Origin: Flavobacterium aquidurense
GTDB lineage: Bacteria > Bacteroidota > Bacteroidia > Flavobacteriales > Flavobacteriaceae
DNA: 64,000 nucleotides
Direction: 5' to 3'
Assembly: GCF_001404985.1 (NCBI RefSeq)
Contig: NZ_JRLF01000004.1
Location: forward strand, 62,001-126,000
Position 1 is the stretch's first letter, and every line of letters starts with the position of its first letter. The position numbers and the translations under genes were made by a program. The notes below the pieces were generated by a model. It saw only the letters and a list, made by a program, of their open reading frames with translations. It was not told the origin of the DNA and did no database searches. Shown piece by piece: positions 42,566 to 51,902 of this stretch.

Positions 42566-44086
42566 TTAAATATCATTAAAAACAATTTTAAAGCTTGTCC
42601 CTACTCCAACTTCACTTTCTACAGAAATACTTCCTTTCATAGCTTCAATTTGATTACGTGTAATATACAATCCTATTCCGCGGGCTTCATGATGCTTATG
42701 AAATGTTTTATACATCCCAAACAATAAATCACCATAAATATTAAGATCAATACCCAAACCATTATCTGTAATTTTTAATGATTTAAAACCTTCAGGTTCA
42801 ATTCCAAAATCAAATACAATAATTGGGTCGCGATCCGGATGTGCATATTTTATGGCATTTGTTGCAAAGTTCAGCAAAACACTTTCCATATATGCCGGAT
42901 TAAAATTAACGGTGAGATATTTAGGAACGTTATTAATAATCTTAACATTCTTTTGTTTATCAAATCCTTTAATAGTAGAGATCGTCTTTTCGATGTAATC
43001 ACATAATTTTAAAGGGACAACAGCAATATTTATATTACTTTGTGTCTTTACAATCTGAGTTAGATTTGTAATTGTATCGTTCAAATCATTAGAAACAGTT
43101 CTTAGATGTTCTAACATCTCATCAACAGTTTGTTTATCAACATCAGCATCAATAAAATCCAGAATCGACTTAATATTGCCAGCCTGAGTATTTAGATTGT
43201 GTGAAACGATATGCGAAAAATTAACCAGTCGGCTATTTTGATCACTGTATAACTTCATTGTTTTTAGAAGTTCCAACTCTTTTTCCTTCTGCAAAGAAAC
43301 ATCTGTATGCATGCCAATTACTCGTAATGGCTTACCATTTTCATCTCTTTTGATAACTTTTCCGCGATCGAGAATCCACTTGTAATTGCCGCTTGAAGTC
43401 ATTACACGATGATAATTTTCATAATACGGAATCTTATTTTCAAAATGTTCCTGAATGTCAGAATAGTATTTGGGCAGGTCTTCAGGATGAACAATTTTAT
43501 CCCAACGTTCGGGATCATCGACTACATCACTTGAATCTAATTCTAAAATTTTTAATGATAATGAGGAGTAAAAAACCCTATTGGTTACCATATCCCAATC
43601 CCAAATTCCGGCTGTAGATGCATCAAGGGCAAACTGAAATCGTTCTTCGGATATACGAAGTTTTTCTTCTTTGTCTTTTAGTTCTGTAATATCAGATACA
43701 TGTCCGTAAAAACTAACACAACCATCTGCAGATAATTCGGTTTTCGAAGAAACTTTAAACCAGCGTAATCCTTTTTTAGGCAAAACAGCTCTAAATTCGA
43801 CATGCCATGGTTTTACTTCTTTTCGCGCTTTTACTAGAGATTCAAAAAACAAATCGCGGTCCTGAGCATAAATCCTCTCATAAATAATGATTTTGGGATC
43901 ATTAGAAAACATTTCAGCACTAAGCTCAAAAATTTCATCAGCTGATTTACTGACAAGGGGAAAAGTATAATTATTATCGCAATCGATTACAAACTGAAAA
44001 AGTAAATCAGGCATTTCTGCAAACAACTTTTTATAAAAATTATTTACCTCTAAGCAATCTTCATTTCCATACAAATCAAAAACCAT
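42566..44086 (-). CDS. soluble PAS-domain sensor histidine kinase
   Basis: A 506-residue kinase without membrane segments. Two PAS domains occupy about 20-135 and 145-265 (RFQFALDASTAGIWDWDM, ILDRGKVIKRDENGKPLRVI). The phosphoacceptor region is FSHIVSHNLNTQAGNIKSIL, followed by an ATPase domain with N-box NFATNAIKYA, DNGLGI, EARGIGLYI and GVGTSFKIVF. The predicted signal is intracellular; no haem or flavin motif can be assigned. No response regulator is adjacent, so its partner is elsewhere. It is a single gene, convergent to rny. Confidence 0.9.
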   Translation of the reverse strand: MVFDLYGNEDCLEVNNFYKKLFAEMPDLLFQFVIDCDNNYTFPLVSKSADEIFELSAEMFSNDPKIIIYERIYAQDRDLFFESLVKARKEVKPWHVEFRAVLPKKGLRWFKVSSKTELSADGCVSFYGHVSDITELKDKEEKLRISEERFQFALDASTAGIWDWDMVTNRVFYSSLSLKILELDSSDVVDDPERWDKIVHPEDLPKYYSDIQEHFENKIPYYENYHRVMTSSGNYKWILDRGKVIKRDENGKPLRVIGMHTDVSLQKEKELELLKTMKLYSDQNSRLVNFSHIVSHNLNTQAGNIKSILDFIDADVDKQTVDEMLEHLRTVSNDLNDTITNLTQIVKTQSNINIAVVPLKLCDYIEKTISTIKGFDKQKNVKIINNVPKYLTVNFNPAYMESVLLNFATNAIKYAHPDRDPIIVFDFGIEPEGFKSLKITDNGLGIDLNIYGDLLFGMYKTFHKHHEARGIGLYITRNQIEAMKGSISVESEVGVGTSFKIVFNDI

Positions 44087-44245
44087 ACATTACTTATTTT
44101 ATGTAGATTCAATTATTCAAAAAATAATATCTCAACAAAAAAGAATAAAAAAGCTTTACTTCATGTTTTTTTTATTTCCTGATTAATACAAAATATCACA
44201 CAATATATTAAATTTTCGCTTAAAATGAGGCGATTAGTTAAAAAA

Positions 44246-45142
44246 TTATTTTCGCGGATGATACGAATGCATGACTTCTTTTAAGAAACTTCTGTCTAAA
44301 TGTACATAAATTTCAGTAGTGGTTATGGATTCATGTCCCAACATTAATTGAATCGATCTTAAATCGGCACCATTTTCAAGTAAATGTGTTGCAAAAGAAT
44401 GGCGCAACGTATGCGGACTGATGTTTTTATGCAAATTTATTTTTACAGCCAAATCTTTTATAATCGTAAAAATCATTGCCCGGGTAAGCTGATTTCCCCT
44501 TCGGTTTAAAAACAAAGTATCTTCATGCCCTTTTTTAATATTCAGATGCACCCTAACTTCTTTTTGATAGATCTGAATGTATTTTTGAGTCAATTTACCA
44601 ATTGGAACAAAACGTTCCTTATTTCCTTTTCCGGTAATTTTTATAAAACCTTCATCAAAAAACAAATCGGATATTTTGAGCGTAACCAACTCTGAAACCC
44701 GAAGTCCGCAACCATATAAAGTTTCTATCATAGCACGATTTCTTTCGCCTTCATTTGAGCTTAGATCAATAGCCGCAATCAGGGCATCAATTTCCTGGAG
44801 AGATAAAGTATCCGGTAATTTTCGTCCGGTTTTAGGGGTTTCGATTAATTCAAGAGGGCTGTCATTTCTATAATCCTCAAAAATCAGGTAATTAAAAAAA
44901 CTTTTTAATCCTGATATGATTCTTGCCTGTGAACGTGGATTTACCTCTTTCGCTACAGCATAAATAAAATCCTGCACAGTTTCATCTGTAATCTTCAAAG
45001 GCGAAACTTCAATTTGATTTGTTTCTAAAAAAAGACACAATCGCTCAATATCAAAACTATAATTTTCGATTGTGTTTTTAGACATTCCCCTTTCGATCCG
45101 CAAATACGATTGATAATCTTTTATATATCTGTCCCAATTCAT
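44246..45142 (-). CDS. xerD: site-specific tyrosine recombinase XerD
   Basis: A 298-residue tyrosine recombinase. The N-terminal SAM-like DNA-binding domain begins WDRYIKDYQSYLRIERGMSK. The catalytic residues are in GCGLRVSELVTL (Arg), KGNKERFVPIG (Lys), HTLRHSFATHLLE (His-x-x-Arg), LGHESITTTEIYVHL (His and Tyr nucleophile). I preferred the start at 45142 (MNWDRY) because the upstream codons are unconserved. The sequence is that of the chromosome-dimer-resolution type; there are no phage or integron neighbours, so I do not read it as a mobile-element integrase. Confidence 0.92.
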   Translation of the reverse strand: MNWDRYIKDYQSYLRIERGMSKNTIENYSFDIERLCLFLETNQIEVSPLKITDETVQDFIYAVAKEVNPRSQARIISGLKSFFNYLIFEDYRNDSPLELIETPKTGRKLPDTLSLQEIDALIAAIDLSSNEGERNRAMIETLYGCGLRVSELVTLKISDLFFDEGFIKITGKGNKERFVPIGKLTQKYIQIYQKEVRVHLNIKKGHEDTLFLNRRGNQLTRAMIFTIIKDLAVKINLHKNISPHTLRHSFATHLLENGADLRSIQLMLGHESITTTEIYVHLDRSFLKEVMHSYHPRK

Positions 45143-45170
45143 ACTTACAAAGTAAAACATTTTTAGGCAT

Positions 45171-45203
45171 AAAAAAACCTTCCGGATTAGGGAAGGTTTT
45201 TAA
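45171..45203 (-). terminator. terminator after outer-membrane protein gene
   Basis: On the minus strand, AAAACCTTCC and GGAAGGTTTT pair around CTAATC and are followed by seven T residues, 18 bases after the barrel-protein stop and just before xerD. Confidence 0.85.
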
Positions 45204-45220
45204 ATATCTAAAATTATAGA

Positions 45221-45784
45221 TTAGAATTTATACGCCGCAGTTAATGCCAAAACGTTGTTTGTATATCTATTGTCATAATAATATCCATCATAACGATCGT
45301 TGTAATCATAAACATTAGATAAACCAATAGTATAACGAGCACCTACAGAAAAATTATCTGTAAAATTATATCCTGCTCCTAAATTAAAAGCTACATCAAC
45401 AGATTTTTCATCATCAATGTTTTTACTCGAAACTAAAAACCCAAGTTGTGGTCCGGCTTCAACACTAAATTCTTTTGTAATATAATATTTAGCGACTACA
45501 GGAACATTGATATAGTTTAAATTTACGGTATAGTCACGCTCACCACCATATCCATCAAATTTTGCTCCTTGAGCAGAAAATAAAAGTTCTGGCTGAATGT
45601 ATAATTTTTTCCAAATATTGATTTCAGCAAAACCACCTAATTGAAAACCTACTAATGCATTCGCCTCATCAACACCGCCTATAGTAGCAATATTAAGACC
45701 GCCTTTTACTCCAAATCTAGTTTTTTGAGCATTTGTAAACCCGAATGCCATTATTGCAATGGCACATAAAATAATCTTCTTCAT
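45221..45784 (-). CDS. PorT-like outer-membrane beta-barrel protein (paralogue 1)
   Basis: A 187-residue small barrel protein with signal peptide MKKIILCAIAIMAFGFTNAQ. The mature part has eight to ten alternating strands (RFGVKGGLNIATIGG, IQPELLFSAQGAKF, YINVPVVAKYYITKEFSVEAG, FNLGAGYNFTDNFSVGARYT). It ends in ALTAAYKF, the aromatic barrel-assembly signal. A tyrosine/asparagine/aspartate-rich loop (YDYNDRYDGYYYDNRYTNN) lies near the end. Function is unknown. It is paralogous to the next gene and to 47108-47668. Confidence 0.88.
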   Translation of the reverse strand: MKKIILCAIAIMAFGFTNAQKTRFGVKGGLNIATIGGVDEANALVGFQLGGFAEINIWKKLYIQPELLFSAQGAKFDGYGGERDYTVNLNYINVPVVAKYYITKEFSVEAGPQLGFLVSSKNIDDEKSVDVAFNLGAGYNFTDNFSVGARYTIGLSNVYDYNDRYDGYYYDNRYTNNVLALTAAYKF

Positions 45785-45814
45785 TTTATTTTTTTATGGT
45801 TAAAATTAATGGAC

Positions 45815-45822
45815 CAAATATA
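45815..45822 (-). promoter_or_regulatory. candidate -7 box (TATATTTG)
   Basis: TATATTTG on the minus strand, 31 bases before the start of paralogue 1. The same box with similar flanks precedes paralogue 2 at 46575-46582. Confidence 0.5.
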
Positions 45823-45917
45823 AAACTATAGAAAGAAAAAAAGGACTTGTTTTTTAACAAAAAAATTATAATTGAATTTAATTATGTTAAAATAAATTTA
45901 TTGTTAACTAAATATAA

Positions 45918-45944
45918 AAAAAAGCCTCCCATATCTGGAAGGCT
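45918..45944 (-). terminator. terminator of barrel paralogue 2
   Basis: On the minus strand AGCCTTCC and GGGAGGCT pair and are followed by eight T residues, 24 bases after the stop. The stem is the same as the rpmE2 terminator. Confidence 0.75.
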
Positions 45945-45967
45945 CATTTTTATACACTAATATATTT

Positions 45968-46546
45968 TTAGAACTTATATGCCAAAGACAATGCAAGGTT
46001 GCTATTTTTAGCACTATCGTAATAATCATCTTCATTATCAATATCTTTATCAGAAATAGGAGATAAACCAATAGTATAACGAAGGCCAATTGAGAGATTA
46101 TCAGTAAAATTATATCCTGCACCTATGTTAAAACCAAAATCTACTGATCTTGTATAATCTTTAATATCTTCACCATCTGCTTTAGCTGATAATAAGATAC
46201 CTAATTGTGGACCTGCTTCAACACTAAATTTTTCAACGATATAATATTTTGCAAGAACTGGAATGTTCAAATAATTCAATTTAGTATCGAAATCTTCTCC
46301 AAAAGGACCATCAAATTTAGTTCCCTGAGCAGAGTATAAAAGTTCCGGCTGGATAAAGAATTTTTCAACCACTTTGATTTCTGCAAAACCCCCAACGTGA
46401 AAACCTACCAAAGATTTAGTGTCTTCGACATCTCCTCCAACTACAGTTGAAAGGTTAAGACCTCCTTTTACTCCAAATCTTGTTGATTGTGCATTTGTAT
46501 ATGCAAATGCCATAACTGCGATCGCAGATAAAATAATCTTTTTCAT
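45968..46546 (-). CDS. PorT-like outer-membrane beta-barrel protein (paralogue 2)
   Basis: A 192-residue barrel protein, signal peptide MKKIILSAIAVMAFAYTNAQ. It is clearly homologous over its whole length to the previous gene (RFGVKGGLNLSTV, FFIQPELLYSAQGTKFDG, YYIVEKFSVEAGPQLGILLS, GAGYNFTDNLSIGLRYTIGLS) and ends LALSLAYKF. Differences concentrate in the acidic loops, for example SPISDKDIDNEDDYYDSA. Leader and promoter boxes of both genes are also alike, which points to tandem duplication. Function is unknown. Confidence 0.88.
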   Translation of the reverse strand: MKKIILSAIAVMAFAYTNAQSTRFGVKGGLNLSTVVGGDVEDTKSLVGFHVGGFAEIKVVEKFFIQPELLYSAQGTKFDGPFGEDFDTKLNYLNIPVLAKYYIVEKFSVEAGPQLGILLSAKADGEDIKDYTRSVDFGFNIGAGYNFTDNLSIGLRYTIGLSPISDKDIDNEDDYYDSAKNSNLALSLAYKF

Positions 46547-47107
46547 TTTATTTGTTTTGGTTAAATTTAATGATCAAATATAAATATATTCTTCATAAAA
46601 AATAATTTGTATTTTAACAAAAAAAGTGGTAATTAGAAACATAATCCTATTAAAAACGAACTAATAAATTTTAATTTGTTATATATCAAACAAATAGAAA
46701 ACCTTCTCATTAGTAAGAAAGACTTTAATGTTAGAAAATTTTATAGAATTGCAATTTGTAATTAAAACCAATTTTCCGAGGCAAAATACGACATCATTAC
46801 AAATGTAAATTTTAACTTTTCTAACCAATAATTCAAGATAAAAAATAATCAAACATCAAAATATCCTTATTAAAACAAAATAATTTTTAAATTAATTTGA
46901 AATAAAAATCTGATTAATTAAAAATATTTATGAGTGTTTTAAAACTGCAACAACCCACTTAAATAGAGCATATTACACAACTAAAACAAAAAAACATGAG
47001 AAATTTAGTAATTATTTAAACCAAAATATAAAACAATAAATTCCTAATTCTGTAGTTTTGACTGTAAATAACATTTAAAAAATACCAAATTTTAAAAAAC
47101 ACTTTTT
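46547..47107. other. 561-base AT-rich region without genes
   Basis: This divergent spacer between two barrel genes carries one -7-like box on each side: minus-strand TATATTTG at 46575-46582 and plus-strand TAGTTTTG at 47053-47060. Neither has a well-placed -33 TTG. No credible reading frame, RNA hairpin or repeat family of this window was found in the central 450 bases. Confidence 0.6.
47053..47060 (+). promoter_or_regulatory. candidate -7 box (TAGTTTTG)
   Basis: TAGTTTTG fits TAnnTTTG 48 bases before barrel paralogue 3. No TTG occurs at the -33 spacing. Confidence 0.4.
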
Positions 47108-47668
47108 ATGAAAAAGATAATTTTAGCAGCTGTTCTGTTCATCGCAACTTCAGCTACAATACAAGCACAATTATTAAAAATTGGGGTAAAAGCAGGGGTT
47201 AACTTTGCTAATCAAACAGGAGATGCTGCATTTGACGGAATTTCTGTTGATAAAGAAGGTATTACAAGTTACCACGCAGGTCTTGTTGCAGAAGTAAAAT
47301 TATTAGAAAAGTTTTCTATCCAGCCAGAACTTTTATATTCTACTCAAGGAGCAACTTATAAAAGTGCAGGTGAGGAATTTAAAAACGAATTAGGTTATTT
47401 ATCTATTCCGGTAATGGCTAAATTTTACTTAAGCAAATCATTTAGTTTAGAACTTGGACCACAAGCTTCATTTTTATTAAGCGAAAGAAATGATTTTGAC
47501 GTTAAAAATGGTGAAACATTCGAATTTGGTTTAAACGCAGGTTTAGGATTTAAAATTACAGAAAGTATATTTGTTCAAGGACGTTACGGTTTAGGATTAA
47601 CAGAAGCTTCTAAAGATGCAGATGTTAAAAACTCTGTATTCCAGTTATCAGCTGGTTTTATGTTCTAA
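47108..47668 (+). CDS. PorT-like outer-membrane beta-barrel protein (paralogue 3)
   Basis: A 186-residue member of the same barrel family, on the opposite strand. Signal peptide MKKIILAAVLFIATSATIQAQ; strands LLKIGVKAGVNFAN, FSIQPELLYSTQGATYK, LGYLSIPVMAKFYLSKSFSLELGPQASFLL and FGLNAGLGFKITESIFVQGRYGLGL; end FQLSAGFMF. It is more diverged than the other two. A strong terminator follows. Function is unknown; family members are often abundant surface proteins. Confidence 0.87.
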   Translation: MKKIILAAVLFIATSATIQAQLLKIGVKAGVNFANQTGDAAFDGISVDKEGITSYHAGLVAEVKLLEKFSIQPELLYSTQGATYKSAGEEFKNELGYLSIPVMAKFYLSKSFSLELGPQASFLLSERNDFDVKNGETFEFGLNAGLGFKITESIFVQGRYGLGLTEASKDADVKNSVFQLSAGFMF

Positions 47669-47690
47669 AAAATATATCACATACTTTTAC

Positions 47691-47722
47691 AAAAACCGTT
47701 CTATTAATTAGAACGGTTTTTT
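47691..47722 (+). terminator. terminator of barrel paralogue 3
   Basis: AAAAACCGTTCTA and TAGAACGGTTTTT form a stem of about 12 bp with a tiny ATTAAT loop and a T-tract. Confidence 0.88.
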
Positions 47723-47802
47723 TATTTTTACACACATTCTAAAATGCTTTTGGCGAGGTATAAAATAAAACCAATTACATTTAAATAAATCAAAATTATC
47801 AT

Positions 47803-48216
47803 ATGAAAATTTGCATTATCAACGGACCCAATTTGAATCTTTTAGGAAAAAGAGAACCCGAAGTTTACGGAAGCCAAACTTTTGAAGATTACTTTGAAAC
47901 GTTGCAAACAAAATTCCCGGATATTGAACTTTCTTATTACCAAAGTAATATTGAAGGCGAATTGATTGGGAAAATTCAGGAATGCGGTTTTACTTATGAC
48001 GGAATTATTTTGAATGCCGGAGCTTATACGCATACTTCAATAGGTTTAGGCGATGCTATAAAAGCGGTTACAACTCCAGTTATCGAGGTTCATATTTCGA
48101 ATACTTATGCACGTGAAAGTTTCAGGCATCAATCGTATTTGTCCGGAAATGCAAAAGGTGTTATATTAGGTTTTGGATTAAAAAGCTATGAATTAGCGCT
48201 TCAATCGTTCTTGTAA
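47803..48216 (+). CDS. aroQ: type II 3-dehydroquinate dehydratase
   Basis: A 137-residue cytoplasmic enzyme of the shikimate pathway, dehydrating 3-dehydroquinate to 3-dehydroshikimate. The type II signature INGPNLNLLGKREPEVYG is at residues 4-21, including catalytic Arg and Tyr. NAGAYTHTSIGLGDAI and the histidine in EVHISNTYARE complete the active site. Length is normal for the family. It is a single gene preceded by a terminator and followed 72 bases later by a DUF5686 gene. Confidence 0.96.
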   Translation: MKICIINGPNLNLLGKREPEVYGSQTFEDYFETLQTKFPDIELSYYQSNIEGELIGKIQECGFTYDGIILNAGAYTHTSIGLGDAIKAVTTPVIEVHISNTYARESFRHQSYLSGNAKGVILGFGLKSYELALQSFL

Positions 48217-48263
48217 GTCTTTTTTTTTAACAATTTTTTAATAAGCTCATTTTTAACTTATTC

Positions 48264-48271
48264 TATTTTTG
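48264..48271 (+). promoter_or_regulatory. candidate -7 box (TATTTTTG)
   Basis: TATTTTTG fits TAnnTTTG and ends 17 bases before the ATG of the DUF5686 gene; the -33 TTG is missing. A very short leader would result. Confidence 0.4.
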
Positions 48272-48288
48272 TTAGAGAAACTACTTCC

Positions 48289-50778
48289 ATGAAAAACTAT
48301 ACTTTACTCGCCTTTTTATTTTTTTCGATTTCAAATTTTGCCCAAATAAAGGGAACCATAACGGATGAAAAAGGTAATCCGTTGCCTTTTGTTTCGGTAT
48401 TTGAGGAAAACACATATAGTGGAACAACTTCTAACGAGCAGGGAAAATACCAACTTAACGTAAAAGAAATTGGTAAAAATAAAATCACTTTTCAGTATTT
48501 AGGATTCAAAACTCAAAAAATAACAGTTTCTAATAATTCAAAAACAATTACACTTGATGTAAAAATGCTTGAAGAAAGCTTTGCATTAAATGAAGTTGTT
48601 ATTGATCCTAAAAATAATCCTGCAGATGCAATTATTAAAAGCGCAATTGCAGAAAAAAAAGAGAACTCAGATAAAACTGCCCGATATACTGCAGATTTTT
48701 ATTCGAAAGGAATGTTTAAAGTTAAAGATTTACCCAAAAAAATCCTTGGCAAAAAAGTAGATCTTGGCGATGATATGGCTTCAAATCTGGATTCTACAGG
48801 AACAGGAATTTTATATTTATCTGAAACTATTTCGAAAATTACTTTTCAAAAGCCCAATAAATTAAAAGAGAAAATTATTGCTTCTAAAATCTCCGGAAAC
48901 AATAAAGGTTACAGCTACAATACAGCTTCATTGTCGACTTATGACTTTTATGACAACACGCTGGATTTTGATGTTAAACTCATCTCCCCCATTGCTGACA
49001 ACGCTTTTAGTTACTATAAATATAAACTTGAAGGCACTTTTTATGATGATAACAATCAACAGGTTTATAAAATAAAAGTGTTGCCAAAACGAGATAAAGA
49101 ACCTGTTTTTGAAGGTTATATTTATATTGTCGACGACAGTTTTGCAATTTATGCCCTTGATTTAGACATAAAAGGGTATAGAATGAAAAATGAATTTACT
49201 GAAGTAATGACTCTCAAACAAAGCTTTAGTTATAATGCACAAAATAAAATATGGACAAAAAATGCCCAAACACTTGACTTTACGGCAGGAATCTTTGGTG
49301 TAAAATTCTCCGGAAAATTCAACTATGTCTATTCAAATTATGAATTTCCTGCCTATTTTGAAAAGAAAACCTTTGGAAATGAAATTGTTGCTTTTGAAAT
49401 TAATGCAAATAAAAAAGATGATGCTTTCTGGAATCAAATTCGTCCAATTCCCCTGACCATTGAAGAAAGCACGGATTATACTAAAAAAGACAGTTTGCAA
49501 ACTATTAGAAAATCTCAAAAATATACAGATTCGATAGATGCAAAAAACAATAAGTTCAAAATTTCGGACATTTTAATGGGTTATGATTATAAGAATACTT
49601 TCAAAAAATATTCTTTTGATTATAAAGGTTTACTAAACATCTCTTCTTTAAGTTTTAATACTGTTCAGGGATTTAATTTAGATTCCGGTTTCTCCTTTAA
49701 AAAATGGAATGAAGAAAAAGGAAAAAGCACCTCTGTAAGTACAACTTTTAATTATGGTTTTTCAGATGAACGTTTTCGGGTTGTTGGTGAATTCAGTCAT
49801 AAATTCAACAACATAAATTATGCTACCATTGGAGTTTCAGGAGGAACAAAGGTTGCGCAGTTTAACAGCTTTGAACCTATAAGCAAATTGATTAATTCTA
49901 TAAGTTCTTTATTTTTTAAAGATAATTATATGAAATTGTATAATCTGGAATATGCGCAGGTAAATTATTCACAAGACATCTTAAATGGTGTAAAACTGAT
50001 TGGAAAAGTAGCTTATGAACAAAGAAAACCGCTTTTTAATACTACTGATTATTCTTTCTTTAAAAGAGATGATGTGTATTCGTCTAATAATCCTTTGGCG
50101 CCAAATGATTTTACAACTCCCGCATTTGATCCTCATCATTTATTTAAAGCAGCTTTAAGCACACAAATTAACTTTGGTAACAAATACATTTCAAGACCTG
50201 ACGGAAGATATAATTTTAAAGATGATAAATATCCAACTGTATTTTTAGCTTTTGAAAAAGCATTTGCTGCCAGCGAGAAAAAATATGAATTTGAACGCAT
50301 TGGAGCTTCTGTAGTTTATGATTTGTCATTAGGCAATAAAGGAATTCTTGGGATGAATTTAAGAGCAGGAAAGTTCTTTAATGCTGAGAATATTTCTTTT
50401 GTTGATTACAGGCATTTTAATGGCAATCAAACACATATTGGAACAAGCGATCGTTATCTGAATGTTTTCAATTTAATGCCGTATTATGCCAATAGTACAA
50501 ACGATAGTTATTTTGAAATGCATTTAGAGCATAACGATACCGGATTTATTATGAATAAAATACCATTATTGAATCTCTTAAAATCGACTATAAATATTGG
50601 TTTCCATTCGCTGGCTATTCCGGATAGAAAACCTTACACCGAGTTTACTGTAGGCCTAGATAATCTGGGGTTTGGTAAATTTAAATTATTCAGATTGGAT
50701 TATGTTCATTCTTATCAAGGCGGAATTCAACAAAATGGCGTTGTGTTGGGGATGAAGATTTTAAATGTTTTAAACTAG
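48289..50778 (+). CDS. DUF5686 outer-membrane protein with carboxypeptidase-like domain
   Basis: An 829-residue exported protein with signal peptide MKNYTLLAFLFFSISNFAQ. Residues 20-95 form a carboxypeptidase-regulatory-like domain (IKGTITDEKGNPLPFVSVFE, YSGTTSNEQGKYQLNV). From about 110 the DUF5686 region follows (NPADAIIKSAIAEKKENSDK, TARYTADFYSKGMFKV) and continues into many amphipathic strands that resemble an outer-membrane barrel. It lacks a TonB plug, so it is not a receptor. The function of the family is unknown. It is monocistronic. Confidence 0.86.
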   Translation: MKNYTLLAFLFFSISNFAQIKGTITDEKGNPLPFVSVFEENTYSGTTSNEQGKYQLNVKEIGKNKITFQYLGFKTQKITVSNNSKTITLDVKMLEESFALNEVVIDPKNNPADAIIKSAIAEKKENSDKTARYTADFYSKGMFKVKDLPKKILGKKVDLGDDMASNLDSTGTGILYLSETISKITFQKPNKLKEKIIASKISGNNKGYSYNTASLSTYDFYDNTLDFDVKLISPIADNAFSYYKYKLEGTFYDDNNQQVYKIKVLPKRDKEPVFEGYIYIVDDSFAIYALDLDIKGYRMKNEFTEVMTLKQSFSYNAQNKIWTKNAQTLDFTAGIFGVKFSGKFNYVYSNYEFPAYFEKKTFGNEIVAFEINANKKDDAFWNQIRPIPLTIEESTDYTKKDSLQTIRKSQKYTDSIDAKNNKFKISDILMGYDYKNTFKKYSFDYKGLLNISSLSFNTVQGFNLDSGFSFKKWNEEKGKSTSVSTTFNYGFSDERFRVVGEFSHKFNNINYATIGVSGGTKVAQFNSFEPISKLINSISSLFFKDNYMKLYNLEYAQVNYSQDILNGVKLIGKVAYEQRKPLFNTTDYSFFKRDDVYSSNNPLAPNDFTTPAFDPHHLFKAALSTQINFGNKYISRPDGRYNFKDDKYPTVFLAFEKAFAASEKKYEFERIGASVVYDLSLGNKGILGMNLRAGKFFNAENISFVDYRHFNGNQTHIGTSDRYLNVFNLMPYYANSTNDSYFEMHLEHNDTGFIMNKIPLLNLLKSTINIGFHSLAIPDRKPYTEFTVGLDNLGFGKFKLFRLDYVHSYQGGIQQNGVVLGMKILNVLN

Positions 50779-50863
50779 GTACAAAGTAGCAAAGGTTCAA
50801 AGCAACAAAGGTATATGCTATGAGAAGTTCTTAACTTCACTTGAACTGACATAATATCAATAA

Positions 50864-50899
50864 AAAATCCGTTTACTCTTTTAAGAATAAACGGATTTT
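50864..50899. terminator. bidirectional terminator
   Basis: AAAATCCGTTTA and TAAACGGATTTT pair over 12 bp around CTCTTTTAAGAA. It lies between the convergent DUF5686 and cation-efflux genes and is surrounded by AAAGTAGCAAAGG-type repeats. Confidence 0.8.
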
Positions 50900-50961
50900 A
50901 ATTTTAAAGATTCGCAACATATATAAAACCTTTGCTACTTTGCTACTTTGAGCCTTTCTTC

Positions 50962-51837
50962 TCAATGATAATCATCTGGCTCAATATGAATTAAAACATT
51001 CCCTAATTGAGGTATTTTTTCTTTTAAAGTATCTTGTAATCTGTGTGACAAATCATGTCCTTCTTTTACTGAAATTTTAGCTGAAACAATAGCATGAAGG
51101 TCAACATGATATTTCATTCCGGCTTTACGGATAAAACATTTTTCAGTCCCTAAAATACCTTCTACGTTTAAAGATTTAATTCGAATTTCTTCGACTAAAT
51201 CATCATTTAGGTTCTCATCCATTATTTCGCCAAGTGCAGGTCTGAAAATTTTATAGCTGTTATATAAGATAAAAAAAGCAGCGAAAAGTGCTGCCCAATC
51301 ATCTGCTGATTCATACCCTTTTCCCATGATTAGTGCAATCGAGATCCCAATAAATGCGGCTATAGAGGTAATAGCATCACTTCTATGGTGCCAGGCATCT
51401 GCTGCAAGAGAAGAACTATTTGTTTCTTTGCTTCGTCTCATTACCAAACGAAACGAGTATTCTTTCCAGACAATAATTGCTCCTAAAACATATAATGTCC
51501 AGGATTTTGGCAGTCCGTGCGGAGTTTGAATATTTGCAATACTTTCGTAACCAATAATTGTTGCTGAAGTAATTAAAAAACCAACAACCAAAAAGGTAAT
51601 TAAAGGTTCTGCACGGCCATGACCGTACGGATGATTTTCATCTGGCGGTTTATTAGAATATTTGATCCCGAATAAAACCAAACAAGACGAAAATATATCC
51701 GCTGTTGATTCTATCGCATCTGCAATTAAGGCGTAAGAATTGCCAAAAAAACCTGCCAGACCTTTTACCAGGGCCAGGCAGGTGTTTCCAACTATACTAA
51801 AGATAGTAGCTTTTACAGCTTTTTGTTCATCTGTCAT
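50962..51837 (-). CDS. cation diffusion facilitator (CDF) transporter
   Basis: A 291-residue divalent-cation/proton antiporter of the inner membrane. Six hydrophobic helices occupy residues about 10-200. HPYGHGRAEPL is the conserved loop after helix 2. ADAWHHRSDAITS carries the H-x3-D metal site of helix 5, and a C-terminal cytoplasmic domain ends HRLQDTLKEKIPQLGNVLIH. Zinc, iron or manganese are possible substrates. It lies 66 bases after murA on the same strand, with a palindromic repeat between them. Confidence 0.93.
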   Translation of the reverse strand: MTDEQKAVKATIFSIVGNTCLALVKGLAGFFGNSYALIADAIESTADIFSSCLVLFGIKYSNKPPDENHPYGHGRAEPLITFLVVGFLITSATIIGYESIANIQTPHGLPKSWTLYVLGAIIVWKEYSFRLVMRRSKETNSSSLAADAWHHRSDAITSIAAFIGISIALIMGKGYESADDWAALFAAFFILYNSYKIFRPALGEIMDENLNDDLVEEIRIKSLNVEGILGTEKCFIRKAGMKYHVDLHAIVSAKISVKEGHDLSHRLQDTLKEKIPQLGNVLIHIEPDDYH

Positions 51838-51845
51838 TTAGACTA

Positions 51846-51893
51846 TTTTTTTGCCCCGAATTTCACAAATTAAAAATTCATAAAATTCGGGGC
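51846..51893. repeat. GCCCCGAATTT palindrome between murA and the CDF gene
   Basis: GCCCCGAATTT (51853-51863) and AAATTCGGGGC (51883-51893) are perfect 11-bp arms. The left arm is preceded by TTTTTTT on the plus strand, so on the coding (minus) strand the hairpin is followed by A, not T, residues. It is therefore not a terminator for murA. The TTTTTTGCC(A/C)CGAATTTCAC form links it to the element at 54.52-54.65 kb. Confidence 0.65.
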
Positions 51894-51902
51894 TAACTCT
51901 TA

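Noticed and set aside
44246..45142. An integrase marking a mobile element
   Set aside because: The protein is a standard XerD with housekeeping neighbours; no attachment-site repeats or phage genes surround it.
45904..46122. A 72-codon minus-strand frame overlapping the end of barrel paralogue 2
   Set aside because: It is a shifted-frame shadow of the barrel gene and its terminator.
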